NCBI GenBank assembly: GCA_004299705.1
Contig: SCQS01000023.1
Location: 62,001-126,000, forward strand
Direction of reading: 5' to 3'
Length of the DNA stretch: 64,000 nucleotides
Source: Rhodanobacteraceae bacterium
GTDB lineage: Bacteria > Pseudomonadota > Gammaproteobacteria > Xanthomonadales > Rhodanobacteraceae
Of this stretch, positions 45,662-54,400 are shown one piece after another. The first letter of the stretch is position 1. Every line of letters starts with the position of its first letter. The translations under genes and the position numbers were made by a program. The notes under the pieces were generated by a model, which worked only from the letters and a program-made list of their open reading frames with translations, had not been told where the DNA came from and did no database searches.

Positions 45662-46459
45662 TCACCCGTTTCCCAAATCGCGATTGAGCAACGCCGCCAG
45701 CCGCGCGCCGGCCTGCCGCAAGCGCTGCTCCGCGATCGGCAACTCACGATCCACGTAAGCCTGATCGATGAAATGCGTCCGCGGATACACACCATCGTCG
45801 CGATCGATCCGGCAACTCTCCTCGGCCCACTCGACGGGCGTGCCGCCGGTCGCGATGGAAGAATCCTCGGCCTGCAATTTGCGCGTGTACTGCGCGGCCG
45901 ACAGGTGCGTCGAATCCAGCATCAGCGAATCCCAGACCTTGTGCAGGTTGGTGCCGCGTCCGTGCCAGCGCACCTGGAAATCGTTGCCGCCCGCGTCGTG
46001 GCGATAGTCGGCGTGCAGTGGTTGGTGGATGTCGCCCACGAAATGCACCACGAACGCCAGCGCTTCGGCGCGTTTGGCGGGCGGGTTCGCACGGTTGGCC
46101 AGGATCGCGGAATATTTCTCGATGGCCGCGACCGCGCATTCGCCCCTGCGGCAATCGCGCGGCGGATCGTAGATGCAGTCGCCCGAATGGAAATTGACGA
46201 AGTGCATCCGCCTGGTGCGCTGGAACAACGCCGGATCGGTGTTGCGCAGATCGTCGGCCCAGTTGGCGACGTCCGACAAGTGTTGCGCACCGCGCAACGC
46301 CAACAACCTTTGCGCCTCGGCCCACGCTTGCGGCGTCAACTGCGCCTCGGCCAAGCGGGCCACGATGCGGTGGCCGCGCGGGCCCCACGCCAGCGCCGGC
46401 GGCGCGCACAGCAGCGTCGCGACAAGCGCCAACGCGAAGGTCGAGAACAGGCGCTGCAT
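45662..46459 (-). CDS. S1/P1-type nuclease
   Basis: Secreted zinc-dependent single-strand nuclease of 265 residues. After the signal peptide (MQRLFSTFALALVATLLCAP, ending ALA) the mature protein begins WGPRGHRIVA, where the N-terminal Trp and His are zinc ligands. Further ligands lie in WADDLRNTD, FVNFHSGDC, FVVHFVGDIHQPLH and GGNDFQVRWHGRGTNLHKVW. The start at 46459 is set by the signal peptide. It is convergent with the Mpo1-like gene and divergent from gap. Confidence 0.92.
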   Translation of the reverse strand: MQRLFSTFALALVATLLCAPPALAWGPRGHRIVARLAEAQLTPQAWAEAQRLLALRGAQHLSDVANWADDLRNTDPALFQRTRRMHFVNFHSGDCIYDPPRDCRRGECAVAAIEKYSAILANRANPPAKRAEALAFVVHFVGDIHQPLHADYRHDAGGNDFQVRWHGRGTNLHKVWDSLMLDSTHLSAAQYTRKLQAEDSSIATGGTPVEWAEESCRIDRDDGVYPRTHFIDQAYVDRELPIAEQRLRQAGARLAALLNRDLGNG

Positions 46460-46596
46460 GTGCAATGATCGGCCCACGGCGACTCCACCCGAAAGCATCA
46501 GTTTGCCACGCCTGATGCCGGCTTCGGCCATGAAGATCCAAGGCAAACCCGCTAAAATAAGCGGTTCCATCAGCCAGCTTTCGCAAAGGACACACC

Positions 46597-47607
46597 ATGG
46601 CGATCAAGGTCGCGATCAACGGTTACGGCCGCATCGGCCGCAACATCCTGCGTGCGCTGTACGAATCCAACCGCACCGGCGCGATCCGCGTCGTCGCGAT
46701 CAACGATCTGGGCGACGCCGAGACCAACGCCCACCTGACCCAGTACGACACCGCACACGGCAAGTTCCCAGGCACGGTCGGCGTCGAGGGTGGTGACCTG
46801 GTCGTCAACGGCGACCGCATCAAGGTCTGCGCGGAACGCGATCCGTCGAAGTTGCCATGGAAGGATCTGGGCGTCGATGTGGTGATCGAATCGACCGGGC
46901 TGTTCACCAAGCGCGACAAGGCGGCGGCGCACCTTGCAGCCGGTGCCAGGAAGGTGTTGATTTCCGCACCCGGCACCGACGTCGACGGCACCTTCGTGTT
47001 CGGCGTCAACGAAGACAAGATCAAGCCCACCGACACCATCATCTCGAATGCATCCTGCACCACCAATTGCCTCGCGCCACTTGCCAAGGTGCTGCACGAG
47101 AAGATCGGGATCGTGCATGGGCTGATGACCACGATCCACGCCTACACCAACGACCAGGTGCTGACCGATGTCTATCACAAGGACCTGCGTCGCGCGCGTT
47201 CCGCGACCCACAGCCAGATCCCGACCAAGACCGGCGCCGCCGTCGCGGTGGGCCTGGTATTGCCGGAATTGAATGGACGTCTGGATGGTTTCTCGATGCG
47301 CATCCCGACCATCAACGTGTCGTGCGTGGACCTGTCCTTCGTCGCACAGCGCGCGACCAGCAAGGAAGAAATCGACGCGGTGATCAACGAAGCGGCCAAC
47401 GGCAAGCTGAAGGGCGTGATGGCCGTCAACACCAAGCCGCTGGTCTCGATCGACTTCAACCACAACCCTGCCTCGTGCACCTACGACGCCACGCAAACGC
47501 GCGTGATGGGCGGAACGTTGGTGAAGGTGCTGGGCTGGTACGACAACGAGTGGGGTTTCTCCAACCGCATGCTGGACATGACCCTGGCGTTCGCGAAGGC
47601 GAAGTAG
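46597..47607 (+). CDS. gap: Glyceraldehyde-3-phosphate dehydrogenase, type I
   Basis: Glycolytic NAD-dependent dehydrogenase of 336 residues. The Rossmann start is [20 protein letters not shown]. Catalytic Cys154 is in [17 protein letters not shown], with the partner His in [11 protein letters not shown]. The C-terminal domain shows [27 protein letters not shown] palindrome containing a TAAAAT box lies about 40 bases upstream. A very strong hairpin follows the gene. Confidence 0.97.
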   Translation: MAIKVAINGYGRIGRNILRALYESNRTGAIRVVAINDLGDAETNAHLTQYDTAHGKFPGTVGVEGGDLVVNGDRIKVCAERDPSKLPWKDLGVDVVIESTGLFTKRDKAAAHLAAGARKVLISAPGTDVDGTFVFGVNEDKIKPTDTIISNASCTTNCLAPLAKVLHEKIGIVHGLMTTIHAYTNDQVLTDVYHKDLRRARSATHSQIPTKTGAAVAVGLVLPELNGRLDGFSMRIPTINVSCVDLSFVAQRATSKEEIDAVINEAANGKLKGVMAVNTKPLVSIDFNHNPASCTYDATQTRVMGGTLVKVLGWYDNEWGFSNRMLDMTLAFAKAK

Positions 47608-47629
47608 CCGGGCGTCGCAAGGCACCCCG

Positions 47630-47662
47630 CCCGCGCGGCCCAGGCACCACGGGCCGCGCGGG
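47630..47662 (+). terminator. Strong hairpin downstream of gap
   Basis: A perfect 12-bp stem CCCGCGCGGCCC/GGGCCGCGCGGG with a nine-base loop starts 23 bases after the gap stop. No T-run follows, so termination may be Rho-assisted or the hairpin may protect the mRNA 3' end. Confidence 0.5.
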
Positions 47663-47720
47663 ATCGGGCCCAACCACGGGCAACGGCCGGTCCCGCGCCA
47701 GGCACACCCCTTTTCACCGC

Positions 47721-47726
47721 TACAAT
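47721..47726 (+). promoter_or_regulatory. Possible -10 box of proS
   Basis: TACAAT ends 27 bases before the proS ATG, matching the spacing at thiG and purC. No clear -35 is visible. Confidence 0.35.
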
Positions 47727-47753
47727 TCGGCGCTTTCACGCCGGAAAACAGCG

Positions 47754-49466
47754 ATGCGCCTGTCGAAATTCCACCTCGCCACCACCCGCGAGGCGCCCGC
47801 CGACGCCGAAATCGTCAGCCACAAACTGATGCTGCGTGCGGGCATGATCCGCAAGCTTGCGTCGGGCATTTACACGTGGTCGCCACTCGGCCTGCGCGTG
47901 CTGCGCAAGGTCGAGGCGATCGTGCGCGAGGAAATGAACCGCGCCGGCGCGATCGAACTTTTGATGCCCACCATCCAGCCCGCGGAACTGTGGCAGGAAA
48001 CCGGCCGGTGGCAGAAATTCGGCGGACAGCTCCTGAAAATAAAGGACCGCAAGGAAGCCGAATACTGCTACGGCCCGACCGCCGAGGAAGTGATCACCGA
48101 TTACGCGCGCAACGAGCTGCGCAGCTACAAACAATTGCCGATCAATTTCTACCAGATCCAGACCAAGTTCCGCGATGAAATCCGCCCGCGTTTCGGGGTG
48201 ATGCGCGCGCGCGAATTCATCATGAAGGACGCTTATTCGTTCGATCTGACGCCCGAGGGTTTGGCCGAATCCTACCGCATCATGCACAACGCCTATTCGC
48301 GCATCTTCACACGGCTCGGGCTGAAATTTCGCGCCGTGCAGGCCGACACCGGCGCGATCGGCGGCAGCGCCTCGCAGGAGTTTCATGTGCTGGCCGATTC
48401 GGGCGAGGATGCCCTGGCGTTTTCGACCGGCTCCGATTACGCCGCGAACGTGGAGCGCGCCGAGGCCTTGGCGCCGGCAACGCCGCGCCCCGCGGCATCG
48501 CGGCCGCTCGCGCGCGTGGATACCCCGACCCAGAAAACCATCGAGGACGTCAGCGCGTTCCTGAAAGTGCCGCCGGCGCAATGCATCAAGACCCTGATCG
48601 TGCGCGGCAACGACGGGCTGGTCGCGCTGTGCCTGCGCGGCGACCATGAGGTCAACGAAATCAAGGCCGCCAAGCTGCCGGAACTACCAGGCGAATCGGT
48701 GCTGGCCGACGAAGCCGAAATCGTCAAGCGCATCGGCTGCGTGCCCGGTTTCCTCGGCCCGGTAGGACTGCCCGACGACATCCCCGTGATCGTCGATCGC
48801 GCTGCCGTGGTGGTCGCCGATTTCGTGTGCGGCGGCAACGCCGCGGGCACGCACTATACCGGCGCCAACTGGGAGCGCGATGCGCGCATCGCGCGCATCG
48901 AGGACCTGCGCAAAGTGGTGGCGGGCGACCCGTCCCCCGATGGCAAGGGCACGCTCGGCATCGCGCGCGGCATCGAGGTCGGCCACGTGTTCCAGCTCGG
49001 CACCAAATATTCCGAGGCATTGGGCGCCAGCGTGCTCGACGACGCCGGGCAAAACCGCGTGCTGCACATGGGCTGCTATGGCATCGGCATCACGCGCATC
49101 GTCGCGGCCGCGATCGAGCAGAACCACGACGACGCGGGCATCGCCTGGCCCGAGCCGATGGCGCCGTGGCGTGCAGTCGTGTGCCTGATCAATCCCAAGC
49201 ACAACCCGGCCGTGAATGACGCTGCGGAATCCTTGCATGCGGAATTGAATTCACGCGGCATCGAAACCTGCCTCGACGATCGCGGATTGCGCGCCGGTGC
49301 GATGTTTGCCGACCTGGAATTGATCGGCATTCCGCACCGCATTGTCGTCAGCGAGCGTGGGCTCGCGGCCGGCAGCTTTGAATATCGAGGCCGTCGCGAC
49401 ACGGAAAGTCGCAATCTCGATCGGGAAGCGCTATTGGCGCTGCTCTCGCCACCCCATTCGCCTTGA
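47754..49466 (+). CDS. proS: Prolyl-tRNA synthetase
   Basis: Class II aminoacyl-tRNA synthetase of 570 residues, bacterial type. Motif 1 is in [20 protein letters not shown], motif 2 in [21 protein letters not shown] and motif 3 in [11 protein letters not shown] YbaK-like editing domain is inserted at about 230-370 ([20 protein letters not shown]). Start [18 protein letters not shown] was chosen as the family start; the open frame upstream runs antisense-like through gap in another frame. Confidence 0.97.
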   Translation: MRLSKFHLATTREAPADAEIVSHKLMLRAGMIRKLASGIYTWSPLGLRVLRKVEAIVREEMNRAGAIELLMPTIQPAELWQETGRWQKFGGQLLKIKDRKEAEYCYGPTAEEVITDYARNELRSYKQLPINFYQIQTKFRDEIRPRFGVMRAREFIMKDAYSFDLTPEGLAESYRIMHNAYSRIFTRLGLKFRAVQADTGAIGGSASQEFHVLADSGEDALAFSTGSDYAANVERAEALAPATPRPAASRPLARVDTPTQKTIEDVSAFLKVPPAQCIKTLIVRGNDGLVALCLRGDHEVNEIKAAKLPELPGESVLADEAEIVKRIGCVPGFLGPVGLPDDIPVIVDRAAVVVADFVCGGNAAGTHYTGANWERDARIARIEDLRKVVAGDPSPDGKGTLGIARGIEVGHVFQLGTKYSEALGASVLDDAGQNRVLHMGCYGIGITRIVAAAIEQNHDDAGIAWPEPMAPWRAVVCLINPKHNPAVNDAAESLHAELNSRGIETCLDDRGLRAGAMFADLELIGIPHRIVVSERGLAAGSFEYRGRRDTESRNLDREALLALLSPPHSP

Positions 49467-49584
49467 CCTCGACTTTTTTTGCAACCGCCCTGTTTTTGGG
49501 TGAAAATAGCGCAGTCGATGGGGTTAATCGAAAGGATTGACCGGTCGATGCGTGGTTTCATTCACCTCAACGATTGGAGTCAAT

Positions 49585-49896
49585 ATGGCCATCGATGTCG
49601 GTTCGCTCAGCGAAAAGCAACTCAAAGACCTCATCCGCAAGGCGAAGGGACGCATGAAGAACATGGACAAGGAGAAAGTCGCCAAGGTCAAGGCCAAGGT
49701 CAACGCGGTACTCAAGGCCGAAGGCGTGACGTTCGCGCAGGTTTACGGCAAGAAGCGCGGCGGCAAGGGCAAGGTCGCACCAAAGTATCGCAATCCCGCC
49801 GGCAGCGAAACCTGGTCCGGCCGCGGCAAGCGCCCGCGCTGGTTCCTGGCCGCACTGAAGGCCGGCAAGAAGGAAAAGGATCTCTTGATCAAATAA
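49585..49896 (+). CDS. H-NS family nucleoid-associated protein
   Basis: Histone-like nucleoid-structuring protein of 103 residues. The N-terminal part (LSEKQLKDLIRKAKGRMKNM) would form the oligomerising coiled coil. The C-terminal DNA-binding core is YRNPAGSETWSGRGKRPRWF, with the GRGKRPRW AT-hook-like loop of the Xanthomonas/Burkholderia type. Start MAIDVGSLSEKQ (49585) follows GGAG at seven bases. It could silence AT-rich acquired DNA; the region here is uniformly GC-rich. Confidence 0.9.
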   Translation: MAIDVGSLSEKQLKDLIRKAKGRMKNMDKEKVAKVKAKVNAVLKAEGVTFAQVYGKKRGGKGKVAPKYRNPAGSETWSGRGKRPRWFLAALKAGKKEKDLLIK

Positions 49897-49918
49897 TCGG
49901 GATTCGGGAAGAGCGTAA

Positions 49919-49967
49919 ACCACCCCCTTCCGCAGGAAGGGGGTCGCGCCGCAGGCGCGGGGGGATG
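49919..49967. repeat. rptC repeat (CCCCCTTCC / GGGGGATG type), copy 1
   Basis: CCCCCTTCCGCAGGAAGGGG followed by GTCGCGCCGCAGGCGCGGGG and GGATG: two nested hairpins between convergent hns-like and thrE-like genes. Confidence 0.7.
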
Positions 49968-49977
49968 AAAGCGCGAA

Positions 49978-51255
49978 CTACAAACTCCTTCTCGGCGCCA
50001 CCAATAAATCGCCGAACAGCAGCCCGGCGACCAGCGAGATCAACATCGTCACCAGCAATACCGCGATGTGGCTGCCGCTCGCGATCTGGTTGTTGAGCAA
50101 ATCCGAGACGCTGCGAAAACCCACGCTGCCCGGCACCAGCAACAACACGCCCGGCTCGCGCACCAGTGCGCCTGGACGATGGCGCGTGCGCGCGTACAGA
50201 TTGCTGCCCGCACTCAACACCAGCCCGCCGATGAAAACGCCGAACGGCGTGCCGAGGGCATTGCCGCCCCAATACGTCACCAGGTAACCGACGATCACCG
50301 CCGCCAGTACCAGTGGATAATCGCGTGGCGCGGTCTGGAACAGCATCGCAAACGCCACGGCGGCCACCAGCAGCGCGGGCCACTGTGTCCACAAGGGCAA
50401 CGGCGGCAGCGAATGCGCCGCAGGCACGATGTGCAACACCGTACAAATCTGCGCCGCCGCGATGGTGCCGAAGGTCAACTTCAGGATCGTCGCCGCCGCG
50501 CCGGCGAAACGCGCCACGCCCGAAGCCAGGTGCTGACTGGTCAGTTCGCGCACTGCGTTGGTCAGCGACATGCCGGGCACCAGCACGATCAGCGCGGAGA
50601 GCACCACCAGTTTCAACGCCAGCGGCACCAGCCACGCGCTGACCATGGTCGCGATGAAGGTCGCCACCAGCGCGGCGATCGCATCGTTCGCGACCGACAG
50701 GCGCGGGCGCCCGTAGCCCGCCACCACCAGCGCGCCGATCAGCAAACCGATCACGCCCGCAACCAGCGCGTCCGGCCATGAGGTACGGAACAACACGGCG
50801 ATGCTGCCCGCGGACAGCCCGTAGCTCACGATCGTCGCCCACAGCGCCGCGCGCGGCAGCGGCCGTCCCAGCGCACGCAATTGCGCCATGCCGCGACGCG
50901 GTTCGAGGCTGCCGTCGGCCACCTGGTCGGCGATTTCGTCGACGCGGCACAACCGCGTGAGGTTCACGTCGCCCGGCGCGATCCTCACCACCTGGGTGAG
51001 GTCGGCGATACCGTCGCCATCCTGCGCACCGAACGACAGCACGATCGAAGTCGGCGTCGAGAGCACGTCGCAGGCGAAACCGAGTTGCTGGGCCACGTTG
51101 CCGACCGCCTGTTCCAGACGCGGCGCCGCGGCGCCGTACTGGTGCAGGCGACGCGCCAGTTCGATCACGAAGCCGATGCGCACGCGCCTGCGTTCGTTGT
51201 CGTCGAGCGGCGCCAGCGTGCCGGGAGAGTCCGTGGCAGACACGGGCACAGTCAC
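49978..51255 (-). CDS. ThrE-type threonine/serine exporter (YjjP-YjjB fusion)
   Basis: Inner-membrane exporter of 425 residues. The soluble N-terminal part (RRLHQYGAAAPRLEQAVGNV) belongs to the YjjP/ThrE domain. About ten hydrophobic helices follow, with VPGMSLTNAVRELTSQHLAS and the C-terminal YjjB-like half GGLVLSAGSNLYAR. Corynebacterium ThrE exports threonine and serine, and E. coli YjjPB exports succinate; the substrate here is open. It starts 16 bases after nfeD and ends the qmcA-nfeD-thrE operon. Confidence 0.85.
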   Translation of the reverse strand: MTVPVSATDSPGTLAPLDDNERRRVRIGFVIELARRLHQYGAAAPRLEQAVGNVAQQLGFACDVLSTPTSIVLSFGAQDGDGIADLTQVVRIAPGDVNLTRLCRVDEIADQVADGSLEPRRGMAQLRALGRPLPRAALWATIVSYGLSAGSIAVLFRTSWPDALVAGVIGLLIGALVVAGYGRPRLSVANDAIAALVATFIATMVSAWLVPLALKLVVLSALIVLVPGMSLTNAVRELTSQHLASGVARFAGAAATILKLTFGTIAAAQICTVLHIVPAAHSLPPLPLWTQWPALLVAAVAFAMLFQTAPRDYPLVLAAVIVGYLVTYWGGNALGTPFGVFIGGLVLSAGSNLYARTRHRPGALVREPGVLLLVPGSVGFRSVSDLLNNQIASGSHIAVLLVTMLISLVAGLLFGDLLVAPRRSL

Positions 51256-51271
51256 ACCTGCATCCGCGGCA

Positions 51272-51733
51272 TCACGGCGCCACCGCGCGCACCTTCAGCA
51301 ACGCGCCATCCACGCCGATCACCTCGACCTCCGTACCCGCCGGCAGGTCCGGGCCGACGACCAGCCACTGGCCGTCGCCCACGCGCGCCTTGCCGCGACC
51401 GTTGACGATGGCCTCGATCAACACGTAACGCTGGCCGACCATCTGCTCGCCGCGCCGGCTGAGCGTGCGCGCAACGGGATCGTCGTTGCGGGCGAGGCGC
51501 GCGCGTACGAACTTCCAGTAGAACACGCACGATGCAAACGCGAGGATCACGAACGCGATCGCCTGCGCCAGCGCGCCCAAGCCAGGCACCACCCAGGTCA
51601 GCACACCCATCACCGCCGCCGCGATACCGATCCACAACAGGAAGACTCCGGGCGCCAGCACCTCGCCCGCGATCAGGATCAGCGCCAGCACCCACCACCA
51701 GTAATGCAAGGGTACGCCCCACATGGACGCCAT
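51272..51733 (-). CDS. NfeD-like membrane protein (short type)
   Basis: A 153-residue protein with two or three N-terminal transmembrane helices (WWWVLALILIAGEVLAPGVF, and ALAQAIAFVILAFASCVFYW). A C-terminal OB-fold follows (GRGKARVGDGQWLVVGPDLP). Short NfeD proteins partner SPFH proteins; here it lies three bases downstream of the SPFH gene, the conserved pairing. Role: membrane microdomain or protein quality control, by family. Confidence 0.9.
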   Translation of the reverse strand: MASMWGVPLHYWWWVLALILIAGEVLAPGVFLLWIGIAAAVMGVLTWVVPGLGALAQAIAFVILAFASCVFYWKFVRARLARNDDPVARTLSRRGEQMVGQRYVLIEAIVNGRGKARVGDGQWLVVGPDLPAGTEVEVIGVDGALLKVRAVAP

Positions 51734-51736
51734 TCC

Positions 51737-52675
51737 TCAGCGCGGTGTCGCCACGGATGAATTCTTCGCCAGTACTTCCTTGCCGATTTCCGCGATGCCG
51801 GCCATCGACGAAAGGATGCCCGAAGCCTCGAACGGCAGCATCAACATTTTCTGGTTCGGTGAATCGGCCATCGCCTTCAGTGCCTCGACGTATTTCGTCG
51901 CGACGAAATAATTGATGGCATTCAGGTTGCCGGCCGAAATCGCATCGGACACCAATTGCGTGGCCTTGGCTTCCGCCGCAGCCAAGCGTTCACGCGCCTC
52001 GGCTTCGCGATACGCCGCTTCCTTCTTGCCTTCGGCCTGCAGGATGGTGGATTGTTTTTCGCCGTCGGCCTTCAGGATTGCGCTTTGCTTGGATCCTTCG
52101 GCTTCGAGGATCTGCGCGCGTTTCTCGCGCTCGGCCTTCATCTGGCGCGCCATCGCGTCGACCAGATCCTTGGGCGGACTGATGTCCTTGATCTCGATGC
52201 GGTTGCACTTGACGCCCCACGGGTGCGTGGCCTCGTCGACCACTTTCAGCAGCCGCGCGTTGATTTCGTCGCGCTTGCTCAAGGATTCGTCCAGATCCAT
52301 CGAGCCCAGCACGGTGCGGATGTTGGTCATCACCAATGCCAGTGTCGCCTGTTCCAGATTGGCAACTTCGTACGCCGCCTTGGCCGCGTCCAGCACCTGG
52401 TAAAACACCACGCCGTCGACGCGCACCACCGCGTTGTCCTTGGTGATCACGTCCTGCGAGGGCACCGCCAGCACCTGCTCCATCATGTTCATCCGGCGGC
52501 CGACGCCGTAGATGAAGGGCATCAGGAAGTGCAGGCCCGGCGGCAGCGTGCGCGTGTACTTGCCGAAACGCTCCACCGTCCATTCCCAGCCCTGCGGGAC
52601 GATCCGCACCCACTTCGCCAGCACGATGATCGCCACGATGACGACGACGATTGCAACAATGACGGACGGCCCCAT
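51737..52675 (-). CDS. qmcA: SPFH/Band 7 (stomatin-like, QmcA type) protein
   Basis: Membrane-anchored SPFH protein of 312 residues. One N-terminal helix (VIVAIVVVIVAIIVLAKWV), the Band 7 domain (VPQGWEWTVERFGKYTRTLP; MTNIRTVLGSMDLDESLSKR) and a long Ala/Glu-rich coiled coil (AAYREAEARERLAAAEAKAT) are visible. It oligomerises in detergent-resistant membrane domains and binds FtsH-type proteases in E. coli. It heads the operon with nfeD and thrE. Confidence 0.92.
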   Translation of the reverse strand: MGPSVIVAIVVVIVAIIVLAKWVRIVPQGWEWTVERFGKYTRTLPPGLHFLMPFIYGVGRRMNMMEQVLAVPSQDVITKDNAVVRVDGVVFYQVLDAAKAAYEVANLEQATLALVMTNIRTVLGSMDLDESLSKRDEINARLLKVVDEATHPWGVKCNRIEIKDISPPKDLVDAMARQMKAEREKRAQILEAEGSKQSAILKADGEKQSTILQAEGKKEAAYREAEARERLAAAEAKATQLVSDAISAGNLNAINYFVATKYVEALKAMADSPNQKMLMLPFEASGILSSMAGIAEIGKEVLAKNSSVATPR

Positions 52676-52734
52676 GATGCGCTCCCTCTGTGCTGGTCGG
52701 CGCAGTATAGCCAGCGAGCGCCGGCAAAAAGCGC

Positions 52735-52828
52735 ATCCCCCTCATTCCCCCTTCGTTCCGAAGGGGGAGGCAAATCACCCCCTTCGGAACGAAAGGGGTC
52801 GCGTGCCGAAGGCACGCGGGGGGGGGAT
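52735..52828. repeat. rptC repeat, copy 2
   Basis: CATCCCCCTCATTCCCCCTT, then inverted CTTCGTTCCGAAG and CTTCGGAACGAAAGGGGTCG, then the hairpin GCGTGCCGAAGGCACGC and a G-run ending in GGGATG. It separates qmcA from the kinase gene. Confidence 0.7.
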
Positions 52829-52834
52829 GAAGAA

Positions 52835-54157
52835 TTACACCCGCGCCGCCGGCAAAGCCACCGTCACCCGCAGGCCACCACCCTCGCGATTGGCCAGCGT
52901 GATGCGGCCGCCGTGCGCCTCGACGATCTCGCGCGCCAGCGCCAGCCCCAGGCCGGTACCGGAGCGCTTGGTGGAATAGAACGGCAGCAAGGCCTGCGCC
53001 AGCACCGTGTCGGTCATGCCAGGGCCGCGGTCGGCCACCTCGACGCGCCACGTCAGCGCGGCGTGCTTGATCGCCAGCGTCACCTCTTGCGGATCGCCGC
53101 CCGCTTCGATGGCGTTCTTGACCAGGTTGATCAGCACCTGCTCGATCTGCGCCGCGTCGAAACGCGCGGACTCGTCGGGCACGTCGCCGACCAAGCGGAA
53201 CTCGCAGTGCAATTTCAGCGAATCCAGGAACGCCGCCCACTCGACGGGCGCCGGGTTCGGTTGCGGCAATTTGGCGAAACTCGCGTAGCCGGCGGTGAAC
53301 GAATGCAGATGGCGCACGCGGTCGCCGATGCCCTCGAACACGCGTGGCAGGCGGGCCAAATCGTTGCGTCGCGCCAGCTCCGCGCCGGAATGCGCCAACG
53401 AGGAAATCGGCGCCAGCGAGTTGTTGAGCTCGTGGCTGATCACGCGGATCACGCGCTTCCACACCGCAACTTCCTGGCGCGACAATTCGCGCGTCATGCG
53501 TTGCACCAGGTACAACTGGTGCGGACGTCCCTGCAGGCGAAAGTCGCGCCGTGACAGGTGGAAATACTCTTCGTCGCTGCCCATCTCGACGCCGAACAGG
53601 CTGTCCTCGCTGGCGGTAAGCGCATGCCGCATCGCTTCGGGGCACGCATCCAGCAGTTCCTCGAAGCGCATCCCCGCGGGACTTTTGCCTTCGTTGAACA
53701 ACTGCCGCGCCGCGAGGTTGGCATACACGATGTGGTCGCTGGCGTCGGTCAGCACCAGCGCGGTCGGGGAATGCTGCACCACCGTGTCCAGCAGCAACTC
53801 GCGTTGCACCAGGTTCTGGCGCTGTTCGCGCAGGGCGTGCCCCAGCTCGTTGTGCGCCTCGATCAACTGGCCCAGTTCGTCGCGGCGGCGGGTGCGCAGG
53901 GAAATGCTGAAATCGCCATCACGGTAACTCGCGACGCTGCCCGACAATGCGCGCAACAGTCGTCGCACCGGCTGCATCGCCGCGTGCGCCGCCCACGCCA
54001 GCGGCAGCAGGCACGCGGCAATCGCGATCACCGCGCCCAGCCATGCGCTGCCAATCAGTTCCGCCAGCACCGCCGCCAGCACCGCCGCCACGATCGCGGC
54101 GCCGAACAACAACAGCGCAAGTTTGCCTTCGAGGGATGTGAAACGCACAGGCGTCAT
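52835..54157 (-). CDS. NtrY-like sensor histidine kinase
   Basis: Membrane kinase of 440 residues. Two close N-terminal helices (LALLLFGAAIVAAVLAAVLA; AWLGAVIAIAACLLPLAW) leave almost no periplasmic loop. They are followed by HAMP, a PAS domain (VVQHSPTALVLTDASDHIVY), H-box RVISHELNNSLAPI and ATP boxes NLVKNAIEAGG and RSGTGLGLALAREIV. The asparagine-rich H-box is typical of NtrY-type kinases that drive sigma-54 activators, and such a gene lies directly upstream. Start MTPVRFTSLEGKLALL (54157); the ribosome binding site GGAAGGGG is part of an rptC element. Confidence 0.88.
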   Translation of the reverse strand: MTPVRFTSLEGKLALLLFGAAIVAAVLAAVLAELIGSAWLGAVIAIAACLLPLAWAAHAAMQPVRRLLRALSGSVASYRDGDFSISLRTRRRDELGQLIEAHNELGHALREQRQNLVQRELLLDTVVQHSPTALVLTDASDHIVYANLAARQLFNEGKSPAGMRFEELLDACPEAMRHALTASEDSLFGVEMGSDEEYFHLSRRDFRLQGRPHQLYLVQRMTRELSRQEVAVWKRVIRVISHELNNSLAPISSLAHSGAELARRNDLARLPRVFEGIGDRVRHLHSFTAGYASFAKLPQPNPAPVEWAAFLDSLKLHCEFRLVGDVPDESARFDAAQIEQVLINLVKNAIEAGGDPQEVTLAIKHAALTWRVEVADRGPGMTDTVLAQALLPFYSTKRSGTGLGLALAREIVEAHGGRITLANREGGGLRVTVALPAARV

Positions 54158-54372
54158 CCCCTTCCAGAGGAAGGGGGTCGCGCGCGCTGCGCGCGGGGGG
54201 ATGCTGTCGTGTTGTGCAAAACCATCCCCCTCAATCCCCCTTCGCAAGCGAAGGGGGAAACATAGACCACCCCCTTCGGCACGAAGGGGGTCGCTGCGGA
54301 GCAGCGGGGGGATGTCGTCGCACTGTGCAAAGCCATCCCCCTCAATCCACCTTCCTGCGGAAGGGGGAAGAC
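54158..54372. repeat. rptC tandem repeat block, copy 3
   Basis: Several units in a row: CCCCTTCCAGAGGAAGGGGG then GCGCGCGCTGCGCGCG; CCCCCTTCGCAAGCGAAGGG; CCCCCTTCGGCACGAAGGGG then GTCGCTGCGGAGCAGCG; CCACCTTCCTGCGGAAGGGG. It lies between the sigma-54 activator and kinase genes. Confidence 0.75.
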
Positions 54373-54400
54373 AAGCACGCCTTGGCGAGGATGCCGATCA

